Part shown: piece after piece, positions 53,860 through 63,840 of the stretch
How the letters are laid out: the number at the start of each line of letters is the position of its first letter
Numbering within the stretch: position 1 is the first letter of the stretch
NCBI RefSeq assembly: GCF_001648355.1
Contig: NZ_LXSL01000028.1
Coordinates: 268,778-332,777 of the forward strand
Direction of reading: 5' to 3'
Source of the DNA: Eikenella longinqua
Lineage (GTDB): Bacteria; Pseudomonadota; Gammaproteobacteria; Burkholderiales; Neisseriaceae
DNA: 64,000 nucleotides
Notes under the pieces: model-generated
The model's database searches: none
What the model was told of the DNA's origin: nothing
The model's input: only the letters and a program-made list of their open reading frames with translations
Made by a program: the position numbers and the translations under genes

Positions 53860-54693
53860 TTACAAGCAAAATTCCTGCCAAACCGGCCGGCAACGCTCCG
53901 GCAACGGCGGGCAGGCGCCCAATCTGCCGCTGCCGAAGTCGCCCACGCGGTGGAAATCGCTGCCGGCGCTGGCGAGAAAACCGTACTGCTCGGCCAGTCG
54001 GGCGTAGTTGAGGCGGTCGTTCAGATTGGTGGTGGCGCTGTGCACTTCGATGGCTTGTCCGCCTAGTGCTTTGAATTCGTTAAATAAATTGTGCTGCGCG
54101 GTGGCCGACAAACCGTAGCGGATGGGATGAGCAATCACCGCGATGCCGCCTGCGCCGAGCACAGCTGCCACCGCCTCTTCCAGCAATGCCCATTCGTGCT
54201 TTACCCAGGCGGGTTTGCCATCGCCCAGGTATTTTTTGAAGGCCTGCTGTTTGTTGCGCACATGCCCTTGCTCGATCAGCCATTGCGCCAAGTGGGTGCG
54301 GCTGGCCATTTCGCGGTTGGGCACCAGCGCGAGCGCGCCTTCATAGGCGCCGGCCATGCCTCTGCGCTCGAGTTTTTCGGCCATGCGGGCAAAGCGTTCG
54401 AGCCGCCCCTGCCGCACGCGCGCAAGCAGATTTTGCAGCCCGCTGTTGTGCTCGTCGAAATTCAGGCCGACCATGTGGATGGTGCGCTTGCGCCAGCTCA
54501 CGGAGATTTCCACGCCGCTAATCAGGCGCATGCCCAAGGCGTCTGTTTCCTGCCGCGCTTCGGCCAGGCCGCCGGTATGGTCGTGGTCGGTAAGGGCGAG
54601 CAGGGTGCAGCCGTTGGCGTGCGCCAGCCGCACCACTTCACGCGGTGGCAGGGCGCCGTCGGAGATATTGGAGTGGCAGTGTAAATCTATCAT
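53860..54693 (-). CDS. PHP-domain phosphatase/phosphoesterase
   Basis: The protein has 277 residues. The PHP metal site is visible: MIDLHCHSNISDGALPP (HxH at 4-6), LALTDHDHTGG near 34, GVEISVSWRKRTIHMVGL near 60, VIAHPIRYG near 185 and GSDFHRVGDFG near 248. The family includes the 3',5'-nucleoside bisphosphate phosphatase and the E. coli 5'-3' ribonuclease RnmM (YciV/TrpH). A role in clearing short RNA or pAp is likely. The ribosome binding site is weak. Confidence 0.9.
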   Translation of the reverse strand: MIDLHCHSNISDGALPPREVVRLAHANGCTLLALTDHDHTGGLAEARQETDALGMRLISGVEISVSWRKRTIHMVGLNFDEHNSGLQNLLARVRQGRLERFARMAEKLERRGMAGAYEGALALVPNREMASRTHLAQWLIEQGHVRNKQQAFKKYLGDGKPAWVKHEWALLEEAVAAVLGAGGIAVIAHPIRYGLSATAQHNLFNEFKALGGQAIEVHSATTNLNDRLNYARLAEQYGFLASAGSDFHRVGDFGSGRLGACPPLPERCRPVWQEFCL

Positions 54694-54718
54694 TCAATCA
54701 GGTAGTTGGCAGCATTAA

Positions 54719-54757
54719 AGGCTACCTGAAAACGGAAAATCAGTTTTCAGGTAGCCT
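54719..54757 (-). terminator. Inverted DUS pair after serS
   Basis: Perfect copies at 54719-54730 and 54746-54757 are flanked by AAA/TTT, so the stem extends to about 15 bp. It lies seven bases past the serS stop. Confidence 0.75.
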
Positions 54758-54763
54758 TTTAAT

Positions 54764-56213
<1,450 letters not shown>

Positions 56214-56233
56214 CAGCTATGCGGCGACAGGGT

Positions 56234-57256
56234 TTATTTTGCTGCGGCCGAAGCGCTTCCTGAAGCAGCAGAGGCTTCAGCGGCGGCAGATGCCGGCGCT
56301 GCCGGGGCGGAAGCGGGCACGGCAGCCGGCTTGTCTGCGCCGTTGGGATGGGATTTGCCCCATACGTAGGCGGTCAGGATGTGGATTTTGTTTTCATCCA
56401 AGAAGCCTTCCCAGGCCGGCATTTGGCTGTGGCGGCCGTTGGTGATGGTTTCGATGATGGCTTTTTCGCTGCCGCCCCACAACCAGACTTTGTCGGTCAG
56501 GTTCGGACCGGCGCCGGGCACGCCTTGGCCTTTGTCGCCGTGGCAAACGAAGCAGTTGGCGGGCGGGCCGTGGAAAATGGCGTCGCCGCGTTTGGCACGC
56601 TCTTCGTCGTGTGCCGCGCCAGACAGAGACAATACATAGTTGGCGGCGTTTTTCACGCCTTCTTCACCCAATGCCGGCCCCCATGCTGCCATCACGCCGA
56701 TGCGGCCTTTCGCGATGCTCTGGTGGATTTGCTCGGGCGAGCCACCCCACAGCCAGTCGTTGTCGGTGAGGTTGGGGAAGCCGGTTTGGCCTTTCGCGTC
56801 GGCCGCGTGGCACTGGATGCAATAGGTGTCAAACAGGTCTTTACCGATGAGCTGCGCCTGAGGATCGGCGGCCACCTGTTCCACACTCATACCGGCAAAT
56901 TTGGCATATACCGGCGCAAACTGGGCATTAGCCTCTTTTACTTCGGTTTCGTATTGGTTGGTGCTGGTCCAGCCGATGGCGCCTTTGTAGTCGCCCAAGC
57001 CGGGATACACATACAAATAGCCGATACCGAACAACCAAATCAGGATATACAGATAAAACCACCAACGCGGCAGCGGGTTGTTGTATTCCTCGATGCCGTC
57101 CCAAGCGTGGCCGGTGGTTTTCACGTCTTCGCCTTTGGGCGGTAGCTTAACCTTGTTTTGCGACAAAATCAGCCACAACAGCCCGATAAAGCTGACCACG
57201 ACAATGACGGCGATATAGTAGTTCCAAAAATTGCTGGTGAAGTGGGATGTATTCAT
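56234..57256 (-). CDS. ccoP: cbb3-type cytochrome c oxidase, diheme subunit III
   Basis: The protein has 340 residues. Two N-terminal membrane segments (about 12-30 and 63-82) precede two c-type haem domains with CIQCH (near 144) and CFVCH (near 237), and an Ala/Pro/Ser-rich tail. It passes electrons from soluble cytochromes to CcoO. A third haem domain, known from some Neisseria, is absent. The start overlaps the ccoQ stop by one base (TAATG). Confidence 0.95.
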   Translation of the reverse strand: MNTSHFTSNFWNYYIAVIVVVSFIGLLWLILSQNKVKLPPKGEDVKTTGHAWDGIEEYNNPLPRWWFYLYILIWLFGIGYLYVYPGLGDYKGAIGWTSTNQYETEVKEANAQFAPVYAKFAGMSVEQVAADPQAQLIGKDLFDTYCIQCHAADAKGQTGFPNLTDNDWLWGGSPEQIHQSIAKGRIGVMAAWGPALGEEGVKNAANYVLSLSGAAHDEERAKRGDAIFHGPPANCFVCHGDKGQGVPGAGPNLTDKVWLWGGSEKAIIETITNGRHSQMPAWEGFLDENKIHILTAYVWGKSHPNGADKPAAVPASAPAAPASAAAEASAASGSASAAAK

Positions 57257-57468
57257 TATTGTGCTCCGTTATCTCTTGAATGCGGCATATCGGGGCTGTC
57301 GGCGGAAGATTCGGCAGACACAACGCTGTCTTCATCCTCCACCACGCGCCAACCCTCATCTTGATAGTATTGTTTGGTTTTACGGCTGAACGCGATCAGC
57401 ACAATCGCCAAGAATACGATACCAACCAAGAAGGGCGACACTTTAGCCCATACGATACCCGCTTCCAT
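57256..57468 (-). CDS. ccoQ: cbb3-type oxidase subunit CcoQ
   Basis: The protein has 70 residues with one membrane helix (about 10-28, SPFLVGIVFLAIVLIAFS) followed by the family's KTKQYYQDEGWRVVEDED. It is a small stabilising subunit of the oxidase. It lies between ccoO (17 bases upstream) and ccoP (one-base overlap). Confidence 0.92.
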   Translation of the reverse strand: MEAGIVWAKVSPFLVGIVFLAIVLIAFSRKTKQYYQDEGWRVVEDEDSVVSAESSADSPDMPHSRDNGAQ

Positions 57469-57485
57469 CGATTACCCTGCCTTTA

Positions 57486-58109
57486 TTATTGTTTTCCAAT
57501 ATTGTTATTTTTCAGCGCCAAACCCAAGCCTTGCAGGTAGGCGATAACTGCCTCCATCTCGGATTTGCCTTCCACCTCGGCCGGGGCGGCGGCGATTTCC
57601 TCATCGGAATAAGGCACGCCTACCGCACGCAAGGCGCGCATATGGCGGGCAACTTCCGCACCGTCCACACGCTTACGCGCCAGCCAGGGGAAAGCCGGCA
57701 TATTGGATTCAGGCTGTACGGAACGCGGATCCATCAAGTGGCGGCGATGCCACTCGTCGGAATAACGGCCGCCCACACGAGCCAAATCCGGACCGGTGCG
57801 TTTGGAACCCCATTGGAAGGGATGGTCGTACACCGATTCTCCGGCCACGGAATAATGGCCATAGCGCTCAGTTTCCGCACGGAACGGACGAATCATCTGC
57901 GAGTGGCAGTTGTAGCAGCCTTCGCGAATATAAATATCGCGGCCGGCTACCTGAAGAGCGGTATAGGGCTTCACGCCGGGAATGGGCTCGGTTACCACCG
58001 GGCTGAAATACAGCGGCACGACTTCAACCAACAGCCCGATACTCACCAGCAGAAAGGTAAAAACAATCAGGTAGCCTACTTTTCCTTCGGCAAGTTTTTG
58101 TAGTTGCAT
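57486..58109 (-). CDS. ccoO: cbb3-type cytochrome c oxidase subunit II (monohaem)
   Basis: The protein has 207 residues. An N-terminal membrane anchor (about 12-32) is followed by the haem site [25 protein letters not shown] (near 67), then [38 protein letters not shown] with the axial methionine. Two DUS variants (57954-57965 and 58067-58078) lie inside the gene, one encoding Q-V-A. Confidence 0.96.
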   Translation of the reverse strand: MQLQKLAEGKVGYLIVFTFLLVSIGLLVEVVPLYFSPVVTEPIPGVKPYTALQVAGRDIYIREGCYNCHSQMIRPFRAETERYGHYSVAGESVYDHPFQWGSKRTGPDLARVGGRYSDEWHRRHLMDPRSVQPESNMPAFPWLARKRVDGAEVARHMRALRAVGVPYSDEEIAAAPAEVEGKSEMEAVIAYLQGLGLALKNNNIGKQ

Positions 58110-58146
58110 TTTGGTAGCCTGTTCTTTCTTCTGTTATTTTATCGTG

Positions 58147-59589
58147 TTAATGCTGCTGGCTGTGCGTAAGCGCGGGGATCTCGGCATCCACCGGCTTGCC
58201 CGCCGTTGCGGTGCGGTACACGTTGTAGGCCATCAGCAGCATGCCGGACAGATACAGCAAGCCGCCCATCAAACGAATCAGGTAATACTTCATCGTGGCT
58301 GCCACGCTGGTAACGAAATCCGGGTTAGCCAAAGTGCCGTTGTCGGTGAGCTGCCCCCACATCAAGCCCTGCATCACGCCGGCAATCCACATGGAAGCGA
58401 TATAGAGCACGATACCCACGGTGCCAATCCAGAAATGGGCTTCAATCAGCTTGGTGCTGTACATTTCTTTGCGGCCGAACAGGCGCGGAATCAGATAGTA
58501 AATCGAACCCATGGTTACGAAACCCACCCAGCCCAAGGCGCCGGCATGCACGTGGCCGACCGTCCAGTCGGTGTAGTGGCTCAAGGCGTTCACGGTTTTG
58601 ATCGACATCATCGGGCCTTCAAAGGTAGACATGCCGTAGAAAGAGAGGGAAACCACCAGGAATTTCAGGATTGGATCGGTGCGCAGTTTGTCCCACGCGC
58701 CGGAGAGGGTCATGATGCCGTTGATCATGCCGCCCCAAGAAGGCACAAACAGAATCAGCGACAACACCATGCCCAGAGATTGAGTCCAGTCGGGCAGAGC
58801 GGTGTAGTGCAGATGGTGCGGGCCGGCCCACATATAGGTAAAGATCAGCGCCCAGAAGTGCACCACCGACAAACGATAGGAATACACCGGGCGGCCGGCC
58901 TGTTTGGGCACGAAGTAATACATCATGCCCAAGAAGCCTGCGGTCAGGAAAAAGCCCACCGCATTATGGCCATACCACCACTGCACCATCGCATCGATGG
59001 CGCCGCCGTAAATCGGATAGGAGGTCATGCGGAACAAGCCCACCGGCACGGCAATATTGTTCACAATATGCAACAGCGCCACTGCCAAAATGAAAGCACC
59101 GTAGAACCAGTTGGCCACATAAATATGCTTGATTTTGCGCTTGGCGATGGTGCCGAAGAACACGATGGCATAAGCCACCCACACTACGGCAATTAAAATA
59201 TCGATCGGCCAGGCCAATTCGGCATATTCCTTGCCCTGGGTGTAGCCCAACGGCAGGGTGATGGCAGCAAGCACAATCACTGCTTGCCAGCCCCAAAAAG
59301 TGAAGGCCGGCAACCAGCCGCCGTATAGGCGGGCGTTACAGGTGCGCTGCACCACATAATAAGACGTGGCAATCAAGCCGCAGCCGCCGAACGCAAAAAT
59401 AATGGCATTGGTGTGCAGCGGGCGCAGACGGCCGAAGTGAAACCACGGGCCGACTTCAGACAAATTCAGCTGGGGGAGATAGAGCTGAGCCGCCACAATC
59501 ACCCCAACCAGCATCCCAACCACACCCCACACCACCGTCACCACGGCAAACTGCCGCACTACCTTGTAGTTATAGGTTTGTGTTTCCAT
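58147..59589 (-). CDS. ccoN: cbb3-type cytochrome c oxidase subunit I
   Basis: The protein has 480 residues with 12 membrane helices. It is the catalytic subunit with haem b, the haem b3-CuB site and a proton path. Ligand histidines are visible in [17 protein letters not shown] (near 60), [27 protein letters not shown] (near 205), [16 protein letters not shown] (near 255) and [24 protein letters not shown] (near 345). TGGAGGG precedes the start. It heads the operon ccoN-ccoO-ccoQ-ccoP. Confidence 0.97.
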   Translation of the reverse strand: METQTYNYKVVRQFAVVTVVWGVVGMLVGVIVAAQLYLPQLNLSEVGPWFHFGRLRPLHTNAIIFAFGGCGLIATSYYVVQRTCNARLYGGWLPAFTFWGWQAVIVLAAITLPLGYTQGKEYAELAWPIDILIAVVWVAYAIVFFGTIAKRKIKHIYVANWFYGAFILAVALLHIVNNIAVPVGLFRMTSYPIYGGAIDAMVQWWYGHNAVGFFLTAGFLGMMYYFVPKQAGRPVYSYRLSVVHFWALIFTYMWAGPHHLHYTALPDWTQSLGMVLSLILFVPSWGGMINGIMTLSGAWDKLRTDPILKFLVVSLSFYGMSTFEGPMMSIKTVNALSHYTDWTVGHVHAGALGWVGFVTMGSIYYLIPRLFGRKEMYSTKLIEAHFWIGTVGIVLYIASMWIAGVMQGLMWGQLTDNGTLANPDFVTSVAATMKYYLIRLMGGLLYLSGMLLMAYNVYRTATAGKPVDAEIPALTHSQQH

Positions 59590-59627
59590 GAAAACCCTCC
59601 ATAAAGATGGCTGTACACTTCAATATC

Positions 59628-59645
59628 GGCTTTGCCGGCAAAGCC
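59628..59645 (-). promoter_or_regulatory. 18 bp perfect palindrome upstream of ccoN
   Basis: GGCTTTGCCGGCAAAGCC lies about 39 bases before ccoN, inside the likely leader. It may be an operator or a leader hairpin. No FNR consensus box is visible in this upstream region. Confidence 0.45.
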
Positions 59646-59878
59646 TTGCCGCCGTGTCCGATTTATTTTTAATATGAAAAGCAACCGCCGCCGGTCCGTC
59701 CAACATAGACTGCGCACAGTTTAAGCGGTATATTTTAAAACAAAACACACACTATAACCACAAAAATACACATCATCTTTTTATTTTTAACACAAGCAGG
59801 CTACCTGAAAACCGGCAAACACCGCCTCAGCAAAGCCAAAACCATCCCCTCCTTTCAAATTAAACGAAATCCACCCAA

Positions 59879-61651
59879 ATGCCCCACTACATCATTACTC
59901 CCCTACCCCAGCAACACCTCTTCCAAGTCCAACTTCGCTTCAACCATAGCGGCCAAGAGCCCGTCTGCCTCAGCCTGCCCAACTGGATACCCGGCAGCTA
60001 CATGATCCGCGAGTTCGCCCGCCACATCGTCTGCATAGAAGCCCGCTGCAACGGCCAACCCGCCGAGCTGCAAGCCATCAGCAAAAACAACTGGCAATCC
60101 GCCAAAGCCCAGCAAGGCGAATGGCTCGTCGAATACCGCGTATACGCCTTCGACCTCTCCGTGCGCGGCTGCTATATGGACAACCAACGCGCCTTCTTCA
60201 ACGGCGCCGCCCTCTTTTTTCAGGTAGCCTCAGACAGCCAAGAGCCCCACCAAATCCAGCTCAACTTCCCCCAACACTGGCAAACCGCCACCGCCCTGCC
60301 CCACCTCGGCAGCAGCCTCTACCAAGCCCAAAACTACCGCCACCTCATCGACTGCCCGCTCGAAGCCGGCACACTCGAAATCCTCCGTTTCACCGCCGGC
60401 GGCATCCCCCACCGCATCGTCCTCAGCGGCCACTACCCCGATTTCGACCGCCCGCGTCTGCTCGCCGACACCCAAGCCATCTGCGCCGCCCAGCTCCAAT
60501 TCTTCCCCTCCCCCGCCCCCTTCTAGCACTACACCTTCCTGCTCCACCTCGGCGACCACATTTACGGCGGCCTCGAACACAGCAACTCCACCGCCCTGCT
60601 CGCCGACCGCAACTGGCTACCTGAAAAAAACCGCCCCGAAGCCTCCGACAACTACAGCCAACTGCTCGGCCTCATTTCCCACGAATACTTCCACACCTGG
60701 AACGTCAAATCCATCCAGCCCGCCGCCCTCGCCCAATCCGACCTCAACCAAGAAGCCTACACCCGCCTCCTCTGGGCATTCGAAGGCATCACCTCCTACT
60801 ACGACGACCTCTTCCTCGTGCGTAGCGGCAGCATTTCCCCCACCGCCTACCTCACACAACTCGCCCACACCCTCACCCGCGTGCGCCGCAACCCCGGCCG
60901 CCGCCAGCAAACCCTCGCCCAATCCAGCTTCCACGCCTGGGACAAATACTACAAACAAAACGAAAACAGCCCCAACGCCATCACCAGCTACTACCAGCAA
61001 GGCGCCCTCGCCGCCCTCTGCCTCGACCTCACCCTCCGCCAGCACAACCCCCACAGCCTCGACACCCTCATGCAAGCCCTCTACCAAGACTGGCTCACCC
61101 GCAAAACACCCCTCACCGAAACCGAATGGGAAGAATTCGCCCAACGCACCACCAGCCTAGACCTGAGCGAACTATTCGACCACCTCATCCGCAGCACCCG
61201 CGACCTCCCCCTAGAAAGCTGCCTCGCCGCCGCCGGCATCCACCTGCACTGGCTGCCCCTCCCGCCCACGCACAACGGCGGCTGCGGCAGCCCGCCCCAC
61301 ATCAGCCCCGCCAACGACTTCGGCGCCCGCTTCCAGCAAAGCAGCAGCGACATCACCCTCAGCCACGTCCTTACCGGCGGCAGCGCCGAACAAGCCGGCC
61401 TCGCCCCCGGCGACCGCATCGTCGCCCTCAACCGCTACAGCACCGCCGATTTCGCCCAACAATGGCAGCAACAAACCCCCGGTAGCCAAGTCGAGCTGCA
61501 CTACTTCCGGCACGGCGTCCTCCACCGCACCCAGGCCACCGTACAAACCGCCCGCCCTGACACCGCCTGGCTCACCATCGAAAACCCCGCCGCACTCGAC
61601 GACTGGCTGCAAGCCCCGCAACCATTTTCAGGTAGCCTCAAAACCCCTTAA
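59879..61651 (+). pseudogene. M61-family peptidase with in-frame TAG
   Basis: One frame runs for 590 codons, interrupted only by TAG at 60524-60526. Before it: MPHYIITPLPQQHLFQVQL to PSPAPF. After it: HYTFLLHLGDHIYGGLEHSNSTALLADRNW, the zinc motif SHEYFHTWNVKSI, and a C-terminal PDZ-like domain (VLTGGSAEQAGLAPGDRIVALN). This is the order of M61 glycyl-aminopeptidase-like enzymes. The stop precedes the catalytic site, so the product should be inactive unless TAG is read through. CAG or GAG to TAG is the simplest origin. Three DUS-type sites lie in the gene. Confidence 0.88.
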
Positions 61652-61741
61652 ATAACAACACACAACACAAAGCCCAAGCAAAACAAACAACACAATCCGC
61701 AGCCGGATTCCGCCGAATTTCCCACATATCGCAGCATTCAC

Positions 61742-61770
61742 TTGATTTCTAAAACTTAATTAGCGATAAT
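61742..61770 (+). promoter_or_regulatory. Predicted promoter of ihfA
   Basis: TTGATT (61742-61747), a 17-base spacer and GATAAT (61765-61770) lie 33 bases before the start codon. Confidence 0.7.
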
Positions 61771-61803
61771 CCGCAACCTACGCAATTTTAAGAGGTAACA
61801 CCG

Positions 61804-62106
61804 ATGACACTCACCAAAGCAGAACTGGCCGATATCCTGGTCGAAAAAGTCAGCAACATCAGCAAGAACGACGCCAAAGAGCTCGTTGAACTGTTTTTCG
61901 AAGAAATCCGCGCCACCCTAGAGCGCGGCGAAGAAATCAAAATCTCCGGCTTCGGCAACTTCCAACTGCGCGACAAACCCCAGCGCCCCGGCCGCAACCC
62001 CAAAACCGGCAAAGAAGTGCCCATCACCGCCCGCCGCGTCGTTACCTTCCACGCCAGCCAAAAACTCAAAGGCATGGTAGAACACAACTATGGCAAACAA
62101 AGCTAA
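61804..62106 (+). CDS. ihfA: Integration host factor alpha subunit
   Basis: The protein has 100 residues. It forms a heterodimer with IhfB that bends DNA by about 160 degrees. The DNA-intercalating arm is [22 protein letters not shown] (about 60-81), and the start [16 protein letters not shown] is typical. AAGAGG precedes the start. The end overlaps the next gene by 17 bases. IHF is also required at tRNA-linked integration sites such as the one just downstream. Confidence 0.96.
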   Translation: MTLTKAELADILVEKVSNISKNDAKELVELFFEEIRATLERGEEIKISGFGNFQLRDKPQRPGRNPKTGKEVPITARRVVTFHASQKLKGMVEHNYGKQS

Positions 62107-62434
62107 ACACCCCCTGCCGCCCATTCCCGCCAAACGCTACTTCGATTTGGAAGAACTGTGCTACCTGGCCGACATCCAGCCCGAACAGTTCTACCAATGG
62201 CAGCAGGATAACGGCATCGTAATCGGCCGCGGCGGCAACCAATACACCCGGCAAGACGTAGTCAAACTGCGGCAGCTCAGCGGCAGCTTCCCCGCCTACG
62301 TCGACCGCTTCAACCTCAACGGCCGCGACAAACTCGGCCGCAACGCCGCCACGGCAGACGAAGTAAAAGCCGATTTGCAAAACATTTTAGGAAAAATCGA
62401 AGCAGTTCTTGCCAAACCGCAAAAAACAGCTTAA
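62090..62434 (+). CDS. MerR-like DNA-binding protein next to ihfA
   Basis: The protein has 114 residues. The N-terminal helix-turn-helix of MerR type is seen in [27 protein letters not shown] and [17 protein letters not shown] (about 16-62). A second half with [15 protein letters not shown] forms a helix. Such genes follow ihfA in many Betaproteobacteria; the target is unknown. It overlaps ihfA, so translation is probably coupled. Confidence 0.85.
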   Translation: MANKAKHPLPPIPAKRYFDLEELCYLADIQPEQFYQWQQDNGIVIGRGGNQYTRQDVVKLRQLSGSFPAYVDRFNLNGRDKLGRNAATADEVKADLQNILGKIEAVLAKPQKTA

Positions 62435-62437
62435 AAT
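62409..62437 (+). promoter_or_regulatory. Predicted promoter of tRNA-Pro
   Basis: TTGCCA (62409-62414), a 17-base spacer and TAAAAT (62432-62437) overlap the end of the MerR-like gene, about 21 bases before the tRNA. Confidence 0.7.
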
Positions 62438-62457
62438 TCGCGCTTCCTTTCAAGAGT

Positions 62458-62534
62458 CGGAGTGTGGCGCAGTCTGGTAGCGCACTTGCATGGGGTGCAA
62501 GGGGTCGAAGGTTCGAATCCTTTCACTCCGACCA
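62458..62534 (+). tRNA. tRNA-Pro (anticodon GGG)
   Basis: The 77 bases fold as a cloverleaf with encoded CCA. The acceptor stem CGGAGTG pairs with CACTCCG, with the C1-G72 pair typical of tRNA-Pro. The D-loop is GGCGCAGTCTGGTAGCGC, the anticodon loop ATGGGGT within CTTGC/GCAAG gives GGG, and the T-arm has GGTTCGAATCC. It is the probable integration target of the element that follows. Confidence 0.97.
62505..62534 (+). other. Probable attachment site (tRNA 3' end)
   Basis: Integrases of this type normally recombine at the 3' end of a tRNA gene. The integrase gene ends 20 bases beyond it. The matching second copy would lie outside the window, so the exact core cannot be fixed. Confidence 0.5.
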
Positions 62535-62553
62535 AAACGATACATAAAAACAG

Positions 62554-63621
62554 TCAGTTATACTGGCTGTTTTTTCTTTGTCCGTCTTGGTTTGCTACTG
62601 GTGTCAAATTGGTGCCAAAACGTGAGGCGTTATCTGCAAATTCTTTCAGGTGTTCCACGTTGAGATGGGCGTACTTTTGCACCATCTCCATGCTTGACCA
62701 GCTACCCAGTTCCTTCAGTTGGTAGATGGGCGTCCCGGAAATCACATGGTTGGTTGCCCATGTGTGGCGACAGTCGTGAAACCTGAAATCCGATAAGCCC
62801 GCCCGGTCTCGTGCTTTGCGCCATGCTGCTTGGTTGGCTCGCTTAATGGGTTTGCCTCGAAAGATAAAGACAAACTCAGGATGCTTCCCCATCTGTGAAC
62901 GCAGCGTATCCATCGCTTCATGGTTCAGCGGCACACCGATGGGGCGTCCGGCTTTGGTGCTGTCGGCGAATATCCAGGCAGTCTGCCGGTGTAGGTCGAT
63001 TTGCGACCATTTCATCTGCGTGATATTGCTCATACGCAGTCCGGTAGCGAGTGCGAAGCGGACAATCGGAATCAGGTGTTCCGGCAGTTCGGCAAACAGT
63101 CTTTCTTTCTCGTCCGAGGTCAGCCAGCGTTCCCGCCGCTTGGGTTCTTCCAACAGCGTGAACTTGGGTACCCTGTCTAACCAGCCCCAATCATAGGCTG
63201 CCCGCAACACGATACGGATTTGTTGCAGGTAGGCATTCACGGTACGGGGTTTGACCTGCTCCGCCATCTTGGCGTCCCGCACCTGTCGCAATACTTCGCG
63301 GTCAATCTGCGAGATGTTCAGATGCCCTAAGTGGTTATCCAACCAGCGAAGAAACAGCAAGGTGTTGTAATCTTGCTGTTTCTTCGGATTTTCTTTTAAC
63401 CACTCAACCACGGTTTCCTGCCACGAGTGCTCCGGCTTGCTGCCTAAACGCTGTACTTCAAACAAGCTGTTGTAGTGTTTGGCGGCTAATTCCTTTGCTT
63501 GCTGCTCGTCGTCAGTTTGAGCATGGCGGCGTATTCGCTGTCCGTTTGGCGCGGTGAACGAATAGTACCAACCTCTCCTCTCTTTCCTTTTGTACACCTT
63601 GATGATGTTTTTGCTGGACAT
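62554..63621 (-). CDS. Tyrosine-type integrase
   Basis: The protein has 355 residues. An N-terminal arm-binding domain (KVYKRKERRGWYYSFTAPNGQRIRRHAQT) is followed by a core-binding SAM-like region and the catalytic domain with LATGLRMSNITQMKW (Arg near 192), FHDCRHTWATNHVISG (His-x-x-Arg near 290) and WSSMEMVQKYAHLNVEHL (tyrosine near 325). A good ribosome binding site (AAAGGAG) stands before 63621, inside the upstream gene. It inserts and excises the element at tRNA-Pro. No uptake sequences occur in this part. Confidence 0.95.
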   Translation of the reverse strand: MSSKNIIKVYKRKERRGWYYSFTAPNGQRIRRHAQTDDEQQAKELAAKHYNSLFEVQRLGSKPEHSWQETVVEWLKENPKKQQDYNTLLFLRWLDNHLGHLNISQIDREVLRQVRDAKMAEQVKPRTVNAYLQQIRIVLRAAYDWGWLDRVPKFTLLEEPKRRERWLTSDEKERLFAELPEHLIPIVRFALATGLRMSNITQMKWSQIDLHRQTAWIFADSTKAGRPIGVPLNHEAMDTLRSQMGKHPEFVFIFRGKPIKRANQAAWRKARDRAGLSDFRFHDCRHTWATNHVISGTPIYQLKELGSWSSMEMVQKYAHLNVEHLKEFADNASRFGTNLTPVANQDGQRKNSQYN

Positions 63622-63815
63622 GAGAAACTCCTTTCATGTGCAGCCTCTTGCAAGGCTGCATTGTTATCCGATTTGATGTAGGCGTCCAGTTCGTCGGCGA
63701 AGAAGTACCACTTCCCGTTCTTCTTGTATGCCGGGATTTCTTTGGTTCTCGCCTTCAGCCGCACGGTTTCGGGATGCAGAAACAATCTCTCGGCTGCTTG
63801 TTCTACGTTGAGCAT
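63486..63815 (-). CDS. Helix-turn-helix, excisionase-like protein
   Basis: The protein has 109 residues. MLNVEQAAERLFLHPETVRLKARTKEIPAYKKNGKWYFFADELDAYI (1-47) is an HTH_17/MerR-like excisionase domain. The remaining 60 residues overlap the integrase start by 136 bases in another frame. The overlap may be real or may reflect a run-through tail with no function. GGAG precedes the start. A role in excision or in control of the integrase is likely. Confidence 0.82.
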   Translation of the reverse strand: MLNVEQAAERLFLHPETVRLKARTKEIPAYKKNGKWYFFADELDAYIKSDNNAALQEAAHERSFSCPAKTSSRCTKGKRGEVGTIRSPRQTDSEYAAMLKLTTSSKQRN

Positions 63816-63840
63816 TTTGAATCTCCAAACTAAAGCCGCA

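Noticed and set aside
56234..57256. Truncated ccoP because of two instead of three haem sites
   Set aside because: Two-haem CcoP is the ordinary form; the third domain is found only in some Neisseria. Length and ends look normal.
59590..59760. FNR box for ccoNOQP
   Set aside because: I looked for TTGAT-N4-ATCAA on both strands and found no acceptable match.
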